Assembly: GCF_021432765.1 (NCBI RefSeq)
Contig: NZ_CP058908.1
Coordinates: 822,001 to 886,000, forward strand
Direction: 5' to 3'
Origin: Pseudomonas phenolilytica
GTDB taxonomy: Bacteria; Pseudomonadota; Gammaproteobacteria; Pseudomonadales; Pseudomonadaceae
Length of the DNA: 64,000 nt
In this document: piece by piece, positions 19,592 through 29,215 of the stretch
How the letters are laid out: the number at the start of each line of letters is the position of its first letter
Numbering within the stretch: the stretch's first letter is position 1
Program-made: the position numbers and the translations under genes
The notes under the pieces: generated by a model
Told to the model about the DNA's origin: nothing
Database searches by the model: none
Seen by the model: the letters and a program-made list of their open reading frames with translations, nothing else

Positions 19592-21106
19592 ATGGAAACT
19601 TTGAATTTCTTGCTGCAGGGCTTCGATGTCGCCACCCGGCCGACCAACCTGCTGGTGGCGCTGTTCGGCGCCTTCGTCGGCACCGTGGTCGGCCTGCTGC
19701 CGGGCCTCGGCCCGATCAACGGCGTGGCGCTGCTGCTGCCGCTGGCGTTCGCCCTCGGCCTGCCGCCGGAGACCGCGCTGATCCTGCTCGCCGCGGTGTA
19801 CCTGGGCTGCGAATACGGCGGCCGCATCTCGGCGATCCTGCTCAACGTGCCGGGCGACGCCGCGGCGGTGATGACCACCCTCGACGGCTATCCACTGGCG
19901 CGCCAGGGCAAGGCCGGCATCGCCTTGTCGCTGTCGGCGGTGAGCTCGTTCGTCGGCAGCTTCATCGCCACCTGCGGTGTGGTGCTGTTCGCTCCGCTGC
20001 TGGCGAAATGGGCGGTGGCGTTCGGCCCGGCGGAATATTTCGTGCTGATGATTTTCGCCATCGCCTGCCTGGGCGGCATGGTCGGCGACAAGCCGGTGAA
20101 GACGCTGATGGCCGCGCTGATGGGCCTGGCGCTGGCCACGGTGGGCGTCGATTCGACCACCGGTGTCTACCGTTTCACCTTCGACAGCGTGAGCTTGTCC
20201 GACGGCATCCAGTTCGTCATCGTGGTGATCGGTTTCTTCAGCGTCAGCGAGATCCTGCTGATGCTGGAGAAGACCCACAGCGGGCAGCAGGCGGTGAAGG
20301 CCAGCGGGCGGCTGCTGTTCAACTTCAAGGAGTTCTGCCTGACCTTCTGGACCATGCTGCGCAGCGCCGTGGCCGGCTTCGTCATCGGCACGCTGCCGGG
20401 CGCCGGGGCGACCATCGCCAGCGCCATGACCTACATGAGCGAGAAGCGCATGGCCGGTGCCAAGGGTCGTTTCGGCGACGGCGACCTGCGCGGCCTGGCC
20501 GCCCCGGAATCGGCCAACAACGCCTCGGCCTGCGGCTCGCTGATCCCCATGCTGACCCTCGGCGTGCCGGGTTCGGGCACCACGGCGGTGATGATCGGCG
20601 CGCTGACGCTGTACAACATCACGCCCGGCCCGCTGCTGTTCGAGCAGCAGCCGGACGTGGTCTGGGGCCTGATCGCCTCGCTGTTCATCGGCAACGTGAT
20701 CCTGCTGGTGATGAACATCCCGCTGGTCGGACTGTTCTCACGCATGCTCGCCGTGCCGAACTGGGTGCTGGTGCCGGCGATCACCGTGATCAGCATGGTC
20801 GGCGTGTATTCGGTACACAGCACCACCTTCGACCTGGTGCTGATGGTCGGCCTCGGCGTGTTCGGTTACCTGCTGCGCAAGCTGGACTTCCCGCTGTCGG
20901 CGCTGATCCTCGGCTTCGTGCTCGGCGAGATGATGGAAGACAACCTGCGCCGTGCGCTGTCGATCTCCAACGGCGAGCTGGGCATCCTCTGGGGCAGCCC
21001 GATCACCCTGGCGTTGTGGGCGCTGACCGTGGCGATGCTCGGCATGCCGGCGCTGCGCTGGTACCTCAAGCGCCGTCGCGGCAATGTGGTCGAGGCGCAG
21101 GCCTGA
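19592..21106 (+). CDS. tctA: Tripartite tricarboxylate transporter large permease TctA
   Basis: The 504-aa polytopic protein has about 12 helices and is the main transport subunit of the tripartite tricarboxylate transporter. The family signature GLLPGLGPINGVALLLPL lies near residues 36-53, with a second inverted copy GTLPGAGATIASAMTYMSEK near 267-286. These glycine/proline loops form the substrate path. Other conserved parts are GGRISAILLNVPGDAA and GVPGSGTTAVMIGAL. The gene is complete, one base after tctB and one base before the AbrB-family gene, so tctBA and the following gene appear to form a coupled unit. Confidence 0.96.
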   Translation: METLNFLLQGFDVATRPTNLLVALFGAFVGTVVGLLPGLGPINGVALLLPLAFALGLPPETALILLAAVYLGCEYGGRISAILLNVPGDAAAVMTTLDGYPLARQGKAGIALSLSAVSSFVGSFIATCGVVLFAPLLAKWAVAFGPAEYFVLMIFAIACLGGMVGDKPVKTLMAALMGLALATVGVDSTTGVYRFTFDSVSLSDGIQFVIVVIGFFSVSEILLMLEKTHSGQQAVKASGRLLFNFKEFCLTFWTMLRSAVAGFVIGTLPGAGATIASAMTYMSEKRMAGAKGRFGDGDLRGLAAPESANNASACGSLIPMLTLGVPGSGTTAVMIGALTLYNITPGPLLFEQQPDVVWGLIASLFIGNVILLVMNIPLVGLFSRMLAVPNWVLVPAITVISMVGVYSVHSTTFDLVLMVGLGVFGYLLRKLDFPLSALILGFVLGEMMEDNLRRALSISNGELGILWGSPITLALWALTVAMLGMPALRWYLKRRRGNVVEAQA

Positions 21107-21107
21107 C

Positions 21108-22130
21108 ATGCGCCAGCGGCTGCCGGCCTGGTGGGCGACGCCGCTGATCGGTGCCGTCGGCGGCTGGCTGGCGAGCCTGGCCGGCTGGCCGCTGCCGTGG
21201 ATGGTCGGCTCGCTGCTGGCAGTGATCGCGGTGCGCTGCAGCGGCTGGCTGGTGGCAGAGATGCCGCGCGGGCGTCAGGCCGGGCAATGGATCGTCGCCA
21301 GCGCCATCGGCCTGCACTTCACCGGCGAGGTGCTGGGCGAGGTGCTGGCGCACTTCGGCGCGATCCTCGCCGGCGCGCTCGGCACCCTGGCGCTGAGCCT
21401 GATCGGCATGTTCATTCTCTCGCGCGGCGGCTGCGACCGCGCCACCGCCTACTTCGCCAGCATGCCGGGCGGTGCCAGCGAGATGGTCAACCTCGCCAGC
21501 CGCCACGCCGCCAACCCCGGCCGCGTCGCCGCCGCGCACAGCCTGCGCATGCTGCTGGTGGTGCTGGTGATTCCGGCGTTCTTCACCTGGAGCCTGCCGC
21601 CGGTCCAGCCACCTGCGCCGCTGCCGGTCGACGGGTTCTGGCTGGCCGTGCTGCTGCCCGCCGGCGGTCTGCTGGCGCTGCTCTGGCGGCGGTGCGGCCA
21701 GCCCAACCCGTGGATGCTCGGCCCGCTGACCGCCTGCGCGCTGGCCAGCGCCGGATTCGACCTGCACATCGGCCTGCCGGACGGCTTGGGACAGGTCGGC
21801 CAATGGCTGATCGGCTCGTCGCTGGCCTGCCACTTCGATCGCGCGTTCTTTCGTAGCGCGCCGGCGTTTCTGCTGCGGGTGCTGCTGTTCACCCTGATGG
21901 CGATGCTGGTCGCCGCGGCGCTGGCCGCCGGGTTGGGCTGGCTGACGGCGCTGGACGAAACCTCGCTGACGCTGGGGATGATGCCCGGCGGCATCACCGA
22001 GCTGTGCCTGACCGCCGAGGCGCTGCAGCTGTCGGTGGCGCTGGTCACCGCGGTGCAGGTGCTGAGGTTGTTTCTGGTGATGTTTCTTGCCGAGCCGTTG
22101 TTTCGGCTCTGGCAACGCGCCACGCTTTAG
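21108..22130 (+). CDS. AbrB-family (AbrB duplication) membrane protein
   Basis: The 340-aa membrane protein carries two tandem AbrB-duplication repeats. Each repeat has a WMxGxL segment: WMVGSLLAV near residue 40 and WMLGPLTACA near 204. A GGASEMVNLA / PGGITELCLTAEAL pair occurs in the two halves. Proteins of this family are often labelled ammonia monooxygenase or putative regulator, but their real role is poorly known; the fold suggests a transporter. The ATG is one base after the tctA stop (TGACATG), so a shared message and coupled translation are likely. That makes a role connected with tricarboxylate transport plausible but unproven. A terminator overlaps its stop codon. Confidence 0.88.
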   Translation: MRQRLPAWWATPLIGAVGGWLASLAGWPLPWMVGSLLAVIAVRCSGWLVAEMPRGRQAGQWIVASAIGLHFTGEVLGEVLAHFGAILAGALGTLALSLIGMFILSRGGCDRATAYFASMPGGASEMVNLASRHAANPGRVAAAHSLRMLLVVLVIPAFFTWSLPPVQPPAPLPVDGFWLAVLLPAGGLLALLWRRCGQPNPWMLGPLTACALASAGFDLHIGLPDGLGQVGQWLIGSSLACHFDRAFFRSAPAFLLRVLLFTLMAMLVAAALAAGLGWLTALDETSLTLGMMPGGITELCLTAEALQLSVALVTAVQVLRLFLVMFLAEPLFRLWQRATL

Positions 22131-22156
22131 CCCGCCGCCTGGCGGGCTCTTTTTTT
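22129..22156 (+). terminator. Rho-independent terminator of the tct operon
   Basis: Stem AGCCCGCC/GGCGGGCT with loop GCCT is followed, after one C, by seven T residues. It begins inside the AbrB-family stop codon, so it closes the opdH-tctCBA-abrB unit. Confidence 0.9.
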
Positions 22157-22197
22157 GCGCCAAGCGCAGTCATCGCGGTTTGCCACGCCATGCGGGC

Positions 22198-23427
22198 TCA
22201 GCCGAAGAACCAGTAGCACACCCCGATCGCCGCGATCACCCCTGCCAGGTCCGCCAGCAGCGCACAACCCACCGCATGCCGCGCGCGCTGGATGCCGACG
22301 GCGCCGAAGTACACCGCCAGCACATAGAAGGTCGTCTCGGTGCTGCCCTGCACCGTCGCCGCGACCAGCGCCGGGAAGCTGTCGACGCCGTGGTTCTGCA
22401 TGGTTTCGATCAGCATGGCGCGCGCCGCCGAACCGGAGAACGGCTTGACCAGCGCGGTCGGCAGCGCATCGACGAAACGGGTGTCCCAGCCCAGCGTCTC
22501 GACCAGCCAGCGGATGCCGTCCAGGCCGAAATCCAGCGCGCCGGACGCGCGCAGCGCACCGACCGCCACCAGCATGGCGACCAGGTATGGCAGCAGGCTC
22601 TTCGCCACATCGAAGCCTTCCTTGGCGCCTTCGACGAAGCTCTCGTAGACCGGCACCTTGCGCAGCGCACCGACCACCACGAAGACCACGATCAGGCCGA
22701 ACAGCGTGAGGTTGCCCAGCAGCGAGGACAGCGACGCCAGCGCGGTCGCCGACAGGCTCGCCAGCAGCGCCATGAACGCGCCGAGCAGCAGCGCACCGGG
22801 AATCAGATAGGCCAGCACCACCGGGTCCCACAGGCGCAGACGCTGCATCAGTGCCACCGACAGCAGCCCGACCAGAGTCGAGGCGCTGGTGGCGAGCAGG
22901 ATCGGCAGGAACACCAGGGTCGGGTCCTCGGCGCCCTGTTGCACGCGGTACATGAAGATCGACACTGGCAACAGCGTCAGCGACGAGGCGTTGAGCACCA
23001 GAAAGAGGATCTGCGCGTTGCTCGCCGTGGTGCTCGACGGGTTGAGTTCCTGCAGCGAGCGCATTGCCTTGAGGCCGATGGGCGTGGCGGCATTGTCCAG
23101 CCCCAGGCCGTTGGCGGCGAAGTTGAGGGTGATCAGCCCCAGCGCCGGATGCCCGGCCGGCACATCGGGCATCAGTCGGCGAAACAGCGGGCCGAGCAGC
23201 CGCGCCAGCAATTCCACCAGTCCGGCCTGCTCGGCGATGCGCAGAAAGCCCAGCCACAGCGTCAGCGTGCCGAACAGCAGGATCATCACCTCGACGGCCA
23301 GCCTGGCCATCGCGAACAGGCTTTCCACCAGCGCGGCGAACACCGCCGGATCGCCGCCAAGCAGCCAGCGCGCCAGCGCGGCGACGGCGGCAACCAGGAA
23401 AAAGCCCAGCCAGAGGCCATTGAGCAT
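22198..23427 (-). CDS. SpmA/SpmB-like nucleoside-recognition (Gate) membrane protein
   Basis: The 409-aa polytopic protein joins a SpmA-like half (residues 1-200) and a SpmB-like half (220-409), each with a nucleoside-recognition/Gate domain. The SpmA half carries the marks LNFAANGLGLDNAATPIGL and MRSLQELNP; the SpmB half carries FVEGAKEGF and AATVQGSTETTFYVLAVYFGAVG. In Bacillus these two proteins act in spore maturation. In non-sporulating bacteria the fused form is presumed to be a transporter with unknown substrate. The start MLNGLWLGF has AGAGGGGG upstream and replaces a 48-codon longer open frame. Single gene, flanked by the tct terminator and a hairpin-rich spacer. Confidence 0.88.
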   Translation of the reverse strand: MLNGLWLGFFLVAAVAALARWLLGGDPAVFAALVESLFAMARLAVEVMILLFGTLTLWLGFLRIAEQAGLVELLARLLGPLFRRLMPDVPAGHPALGLITLNFAANGLGLDNAATPIGLKAMRSLQELNPSSTTASNAQILFLVLNASSLTLLPVSIFMYRVQQGAEDPTLVFLPILLATSASTLVGLLSVALMQRLRLWDPVVLAYLIPGALLLGAFMALLASLSATALASLSSLLGNLTLFGLIVVFVVVGALRKVPVYESFVEGAKEGFDVAKSLLPYLVAMLVAVGALRASGALDFGLDGIRWLVETLGWDTRFVDALPTALVKPFSGSAARAMLIETMQNHGVDSFPALVAATVQGSTETTFYVLAVYFGAVGIQRARHAVGCALLADLAGVIAAIGVCYWFFG

Positions 23428-23803
23428 GTGTATCCCCCTCTTTCGACAGGCAGCGATGATAGCCGCGTCGTGCCGGGAGGATAGAGAGACAGCGAGGGAA
23501 AAAACGCGAAGACGAAAAAGCGACGATAGGGCCGCGCGCCGGAGCGATGACCATGCTCCGGCGCGCAGCACCAGCCGAACCCGGACCGATTCCGGAGGTA
23601 CTCCCTGTACCCCTGAGTCACGCCGCCAAGCAGAGCAACCCGTCCCCCTGGTTCACCCCTTGTCGGGGCTGCTTCCCTCGGCGCCGACCGTTGCGTCGGC
23701 GCCGCTGTTGAGGCGCGCTACGCGCGCCTCGAAAGAACGCTGGCATCCCGTGCCGTTCCCGCTCCTCGGTGTGGAGCCGCCCGCTACGGGCGGCTTCATC
23801 CCG
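23428..23803. other. Hairpin-rich intergenic spacer
   Basis: This 376-base spacer has no credible gene but holds four strong inverted repeats. They are GCGCGCCGGAGC/GCTCCGGCGCGC (23534-23566), GGCGCCGAC/GTCGGCGCC (23680-23703), GAGGCGCGC/GCGCGCCTC (23710-23730) and AGCCGCCCG/CGGGCGGCT (23775-23795). The last lies close to the 3' end of the DUF1328 gene. None has a U-run, so standard terminators are not obvious. Confidence 0.6.
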
Positions 23804-23974
23804 TCAGACGCGCGGACCGCGTCCTCGTCCGAAGATCAGCGATGCCACGAACAGCACCAGGAAAACCACGAACAGGATCTTGGCGATACCTGTAGCGGTG
23901 CCCGCAATGCCACCGAAGCCCAGTACCGCGGCGATGATGGCGATGATCAGGAAAGTGATAGCCCAACTCAGCAT
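23804..23974 (-). CDS. DUF1328 family small membrane protein
   Basis: This short gene encodes 56 aa. It starts [20 protein letters not shown], contains a [15 protein letters not shown] linker, then a second helix [16 protein letters not shown] and a basic tail GRGRGPRV. Two helices joined by a glycine-rich turn are the pattern of the DUF1328 (YtjA) family of inner-membrane proteins, often induced by stress; their function is unknown. The ATG follows GAGAGGAGTCGCACC. It is monocistronic by position, 108 bases from the next gene on the same strand. Confidence 0.88.
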   Translation of the reverse strand: MLSWAITFLIIAIIAAVLGFGGIAGTATGIAKILFVVFLVLFVASLIFGRGRGPRV

Positions 23975-24082
23975 GGTGCGACTCCTCTCGGTTCAGGATC
24001 GGTTCTCGACGGACCGGCCACGGCACGATCGACTTCGAGTATTTCTACGCATCCTTGCCGGTTCGCCTGCAAACTCCCTGCT

Positions 24083-24319
24083 TCAGAAGACCCAGCGCTG
24101 TTCCGAGCGCGCCTGGTGCAAATCGAGTGATTGCGGTGCCCGGCCGGTCAGCGTGATCTCATTAGGTTGAGCGTCATACAGCTGGATTCGTTCCGCCGCG
24201 TCCGGCTGCTGCTGGCTGAGCGGTTCGTCCATCGGCTGTTTGGCTCCCATGATCAAGGTCACCACTGCAGCGCCAAGCAATCCTTTGCTGGCCAGGGACA
24301 AGCGGGCTTCGCGGTTCAT
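24083..24319 (-). CDS. Hypothetical small membrane-anchored protein
   Basis: I do not recognise this 78-aa product. It starts MNREARLSL with AAGGAG seven bases before the ATG. A single hydrophobic segment at about residues 9-24 (LASKGLLGAAVVTLIMG) is followed by a polar region rich in Q, D and E, with no cysteine lipobox. It is therefore probably anchored in the inner membrane with a periplasmic domain of about 50 residues. The upstream region is unusually AT-rich for this window and could hold its promoter. Codon use resembles the neighbours. It lies between two small stress-type genes on the same strand. Confidence 0.6.
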   Translation of the reverse strand: MNREARLSLASKGLLGAAVVTLIMGAKQPMDEPLSQQQPDAAERIQLYDAQPNEITLTGRAPQSLDLHQARSEQRWVF

Positions 24320-24500
24320 CCTCAACTCCTTCTAAGCATGTCGTAGGCGATTTGCCCTAGACATTGCAGCCCGCGTGCCAGCCTTTCAGTAAAAAATAAA
24401 CCTTTGAATTCAATAGGTTATAAACGCTTAACAAGCGTCTCGCCCTTGATTTTGCACGAGCCGCCTCGCCGGCCCGTGCGTTTTGCATGATCGACTCCGC

Positions 24501-24932
24501 TCAGGAACGCATCGCCTTCAACTGGCGCATGCGCGCGTGGCAGGCACGCAGCTTCGGCAGCTCCACCGCCAGCAGCGCCCGTACGTCTGGCTGCGCATCC
24601 GGCAGCGCATCCTCGAAGGCGCGCAGGATGCGCTCCTCGGTCTGCAGCAGCTGCTCGACATAGGCGCCATCGGCATTGCCCAGGTGCGCGCGGGCATCGG
24701 TGTACAGCTCGTTCAGGCGCCCGGCGAGCGTGCCGCCCTGCGCCGGCTGCTCGTGGCTGGCCGCCACCTTGACCGCCAGCGCCTGGATCACCTGGGTCTT
24801 GGCCTGCGCCATGTCGCGGAACAGATGCTGCAACTCGACATCCTTTACTTCGTCGATCGCATGCTGGTAGAAACGCTGCCCGTCGCGGGTTATCTCGATC
24901 AGTTCGTTGAGTTGCTGCGTCGCTGGATTCAT
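24501..24932 (-). CDS. PA2169-family four-helix-bundle protein (DUF2383)
   Basis: The 143-aa soluble protein starts MNPATQQLNELIEITRDG with CAGGAG upstream. It is almost wholly helical: a ferritin-like or four-helix-bundle pattern with the family segments GQRFYQHA, VELQHLFRDMA and EERILRAFEDAL. It fits DUF2383, known in Pseudomonas as the PA2169 family, which is associated with stress and stationary phase but has no biochemical assignment. The longer open frame reaching 25106 was rejected because that part lacks family similarity. A candidate AlgU-type promoter lies about 100 bases upstream, divergent from algB. Confidence 0.85.
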   Translation of the reverse strand: MNPATQQLNELIEITRDGQRFYQHAIDEVKDVELQHLFRDMAQAKTQVIQALAVKVAASHEQPAQGGTLAGRLNELYTDARAHLGNADGAYVEQLLQTEERILRAFEDALPDAQPDVRALLAVELPKLRACHARMRQLKAMRS

Positions 24933-25029
24933 GGCGGATTGCTCCTGTGACCGGCGCCGGGCGCCCGTAATAAAGATGGTCGGCCGCAGGCCACGTACCG
25001 GCGCTGCCGCACCGCCTGCGTCCTCTAAA

Positions 25030-25056
25030 TCAGAGGCTGGTGTCGGCCGCCCGTTC
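25030..25056 (-). promoter_or_regulatory. Candidate AlgU (sigma-22/RpoE-type) promoter
   Basis: On the minus strand GAACGG and TCTGA are separated by 16 bases. The AlgU consensus is GAACTT, then 16-17 bases, then TCTGA, so nine of eleven key positions agree. It points toward the DUF2383 gene at 24932, leaving a leader of roughly 90 bases. Placement next to algB, an alginate regulator, adds interest. Confidence 0.45.
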
Positions 25057-25204
25057 CGCGCCAACGCGGTTGCCGGAACGACGACGGCGCACCGTGCAAC
25101 TTGCAAGACTTTTCATAGACTAAAGAACTCGCCTTCGGCACCGCACGGGCGCGTCCCGCCAGTGCCGCTTGCCGCATCAATATCGCGACCCGGAAGGAGC
25201 ATTC

Positions 25205-26547
<1,343 letters not shown>

Positions 26548-26551
<4 letters not shown>

Positions 26552-28335
26552 AGCTGCAGATGAAGCTGAGAACCCGGCTGTTCCTCGGTTTCTCGGCGCT
26601 GATGACGGTAGCGCTGCTCGGCCTGCTGCTGGCGCTGGTCAGCGTCATGCAGATGGCCAAGAGCCAGGAGCACCTGATCCGCGACAACTTCGGCATCATC
26701 GAGATCAACCAACAGCTGCGCCAGGCGCTCGGCAACCACCTGATCATCCTGCTGCGCGACCACCGCGATCACGAATCGCTGGGCGCGGCGCGGGCGGCTT
26801 TCCAGTCGTCGCTGGAGCGTGGCATGCAGAGCGCGCGCAACGACGAGGACCGTCAGGCCTTCCAGAGCATCGCCAGCGCCTACGCGAGCTTTCTGCTGGT
26901 GCTGGATGCGCCGCGCAGCCAGGGCTGGACGCTGCTGGAGGAAAACGAGCTGAGCCAGGCCTTCAATCAGGTCCGCACCCTGATGGTGGACATGCAGCAG
27001 AGCGCCTACGCGACGATCCGCGACACCGAGGTGCGCAGCCGCGAACGCGCCATGCTGCTGGCCGGCCTGCTCGGCCTGACCGGTATCGCCGTGCTGCTGA
27101 TCGGTTTCATCACCGCGCACAGCTTCGCCCGGCGCCTCGGCGCGCCGATCGAGCAGCTGTCGGCGGCCGCCGACCAGATCGGGCGCGGCGACTTCGGCAT
27201 CGAACTGCCGACCTCGCCCATCGCCGAGCTGTCGTCGTTGAGCCGGCGCTTCGGCCTGATGGCGCAGGCGTTGTTCCAGTTCAAGCAGACCAACGTGCAG
27301 GCGCTGATGAACGGCCAGCAGCGCCTGCAGGCGCTGCTCGACAGCATCGACGACGGTCTGCTGATCATCGACCGCCACGGCTGCCTGGAGCATGCCAACC
27401 CGGTCGCCCAGCGCCAGCTGGCCTGGGAAGGCGAACACCTGGGTCGCAGCCTGGGCGAGGCGCTCGGCTACCCGGAACTGGACGAGGCCGCGCGCCTGGT
27501 GCTCAGCGACAAGCCGCTCGCCGGGCCGCCGCAGGATCTGGTGATCGAGGCCGATGGCGAACGCCGGCTGCTGGCCTGGCGCATGAGCCCGGTCAACCAC
27601 CACGATGGCAGCATCAGCGGCGCGGTGATGGTGCTGCACGACGTCACCGACCAGCGCACCTTCGAGCGCGTGCGCAACGAATTCGTGCTGCGCGCCTCCC
27701 ACGAGCTGCGCACGCCGGTAACCGGCATGCAGATGGCCTTCAGCCTGCTGCGCGAACGTCTGCACTACCCGCCCAACAGTCGTGAATCCGACCTGCTGAG
27801 CACCGTGCACGAGGAAATGCAGCGACTGGTGCGGCTGATCAACGACCTGCTGAATTTCTCGCGCTACCAGAGCGGCCAGCAGAAACTGGAGCTGCAGTCG
27901 TGCGACGTTCCGCAGCTGCTCGAAGACGCGCGCCAGCGCTTCGTGGTCGCCGCCGCCGAGCACCACGTCGAGCTGAAGCTGGAGCTGCAGCAGCCGCTGC
28001 CCAGCCTGCTGCTCGATCGCCAGCAGATCGAGCGGCTGCTCGACAACCTGCTGAGCAACGCCCTGCGCCATACGCCGGAGGGCGGCGAGGTGCGCCTGCT
28101 GGCGCGCCATCACGGCGAGCGAATGATCATCAGCGTGGAAGACAACGGCGAGGGCATTCCCTACAGCCAGCAGGCGCGGATCTTCGAGCCGTTCGTGCAG
28201 ATCGGCCGGCGCCGCGGCGGTGCCGGGCTCGGCCTGGCGCTGTGCAAGGAAATCGCCCAGCTGCATGGCGGGCGCATCGGTGTGCACTCGCGCATCGGCC
28301 ACGGCACGATCTTCTACATCGCCCTGCCGATCTGA
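26548..28335 (+). CDS. kinB: Sensor histidine kinase KinB
   Basis: The 595-aa membrane kinase is exactly the length of P. aeruginosa KinB. Helices at about 10-34 and 168-190 bracket a periplasmic four-helix sensor. Then come HAMP (190-245) and PAS (258-370), and a HisKA box RASHELRTPV with His385, the known phosphorylation site. The ATPase domain has NLLSNALRHTPEGG, DNGEGIP and GGAGLGLAL. It forms a two-component pair with AlgB, whose gene it overlaps by four bases. It is convergent with ampDh2, whose 3' end lies nine bases away, without an obvious terminator between. Confidence 0.96.
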
Positions 28336-28344
28336 CGGTCGGCC

Positions 28345-29124
28345 TCAGCGCGTGCCGTTGAGCACCTGCAGCAGCGCGGCGGTTTCGGCGTCCGGCTCGC
28401 CGTCGTAGCGCGCCGGACGGTACTTCATCTGGAAAGCCGCGAGCACGTTGCGCGTCTCCTCATCCAGTTCACCGTGGCGCGGCACATGGTAGCCCTGCAG
28501 CTGCAGCGCCAGCTGGAACCAGGCGATATCCGGCGGTGCCGCGGCAAACGCCGCACGCTGCGCGGCCACCGCCGCGGCATCCGGCCAGGGCACCAGGCCG
28601 GCATCGGCCAGACGCTTCCAGGGGAACAGCGGGCCAGGATCGACCTTGCGCTGCGGGGCGATGTCGCTATGGCCGACGATGGCGCCGGGCTTGAGCCCGT
28701 GGCGCTGCATGATGTCCTTGAGCAACAGCACCAGCGCGTCGATCTGTTCCTCCGTGTACGGATACCAGAGACGCCGGCCGTCTTCGCCCTCGACGTAGCC
28801 GCGATTGACCAGCTCGATGCCGATGGAGCTGGAGTTCAGCCAGGTGCGCCCGTTCCACTCGCTCTGCCCGGCATGCCAGGCCCGGCGGTCCTCATCGACC
28901 AGGCGATAGATGGTCGCCGGCGCGGCGCCGATCAGGTAGTGGCTGCTCACCTCGCCCTCGGTCAGCAGCGCCAGCGAATGCTCCAGACCGCTGGAGGTGT
29001 AGTGCAGTACGATGACCTGCACCCGGCTGTCCTGGCCGACGGCGCGGTGGCGGTCGTCGATCTGCGGCCCACTGGCGCAACCGGCCAGCAGCAGGAAGAG
29101 CGCGGCAAGGCTGATGATTCTCAT
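28345..29124 (-). CDS. ampDh2: N-acetylmuramoyl-L-alanine amidase AmpDh2 (lipoprotein)
   Basis: The 259-aa zinc amidase cleaves the lactyl bond between MurNAc and the stem peptide of murein. The N-terminus MRIISLAALFLLLAGCASG is a lipoprotein signal with lipobox LAGC, so it is exported and lipidated. The Amidase_2 domain shows the zinc ligands in VIVLHYT (first His) and the VGHSDIAPQRKVDPG motif (His and Asp); a Glu lies in SIGIELVN. A peptidoglycan-binding-like helical segment fills the last 60 residues. Position after kinB and the size match P. aeruginosa AmpDh2. It contributes to murein recycling and hence beta-lactamase control. Confidence 0.93.
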   Translation of the reverse strand: MRIISLAALFLLLAGCASGPQIDDRHRAVGQDSRVQVIVLHYTSSGLEHSLALLTEGEVSSHYLIGAAPATIYRLVDEDRRAWHAGQSEWNGRTWLNSSSIGIELVNRGYVEGEDGRRLWYPYTEEQIDALVLLLKDIMQRHGLKPGAIVGHSDIAPQRKVDPGPLFPWKRLADAGLVPWPDAAAVAAQRAAFAAAPPDIAWFQLALQLQGYHVPRHGELDEETRNVLAAFQMKYRPARYDGEPDAETAALLQVLNGTR

Positions 29125-29215
29125 GGGGGACCTCGGGTCGACGGCTGGGTGATCCGCGGCGGCGCGCGAGGGCGCGATTATACGCAGCGGCCGCGGCCGC
29201 TCACAGACCGCCCGG

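Noticed and set aside
24455..24475. Terminator with GCACG/CGTGC stem after the DUF2383 gene
   Set aside because: The stem is imperfect; the T-tract faces the plus direction, where no gene ends.
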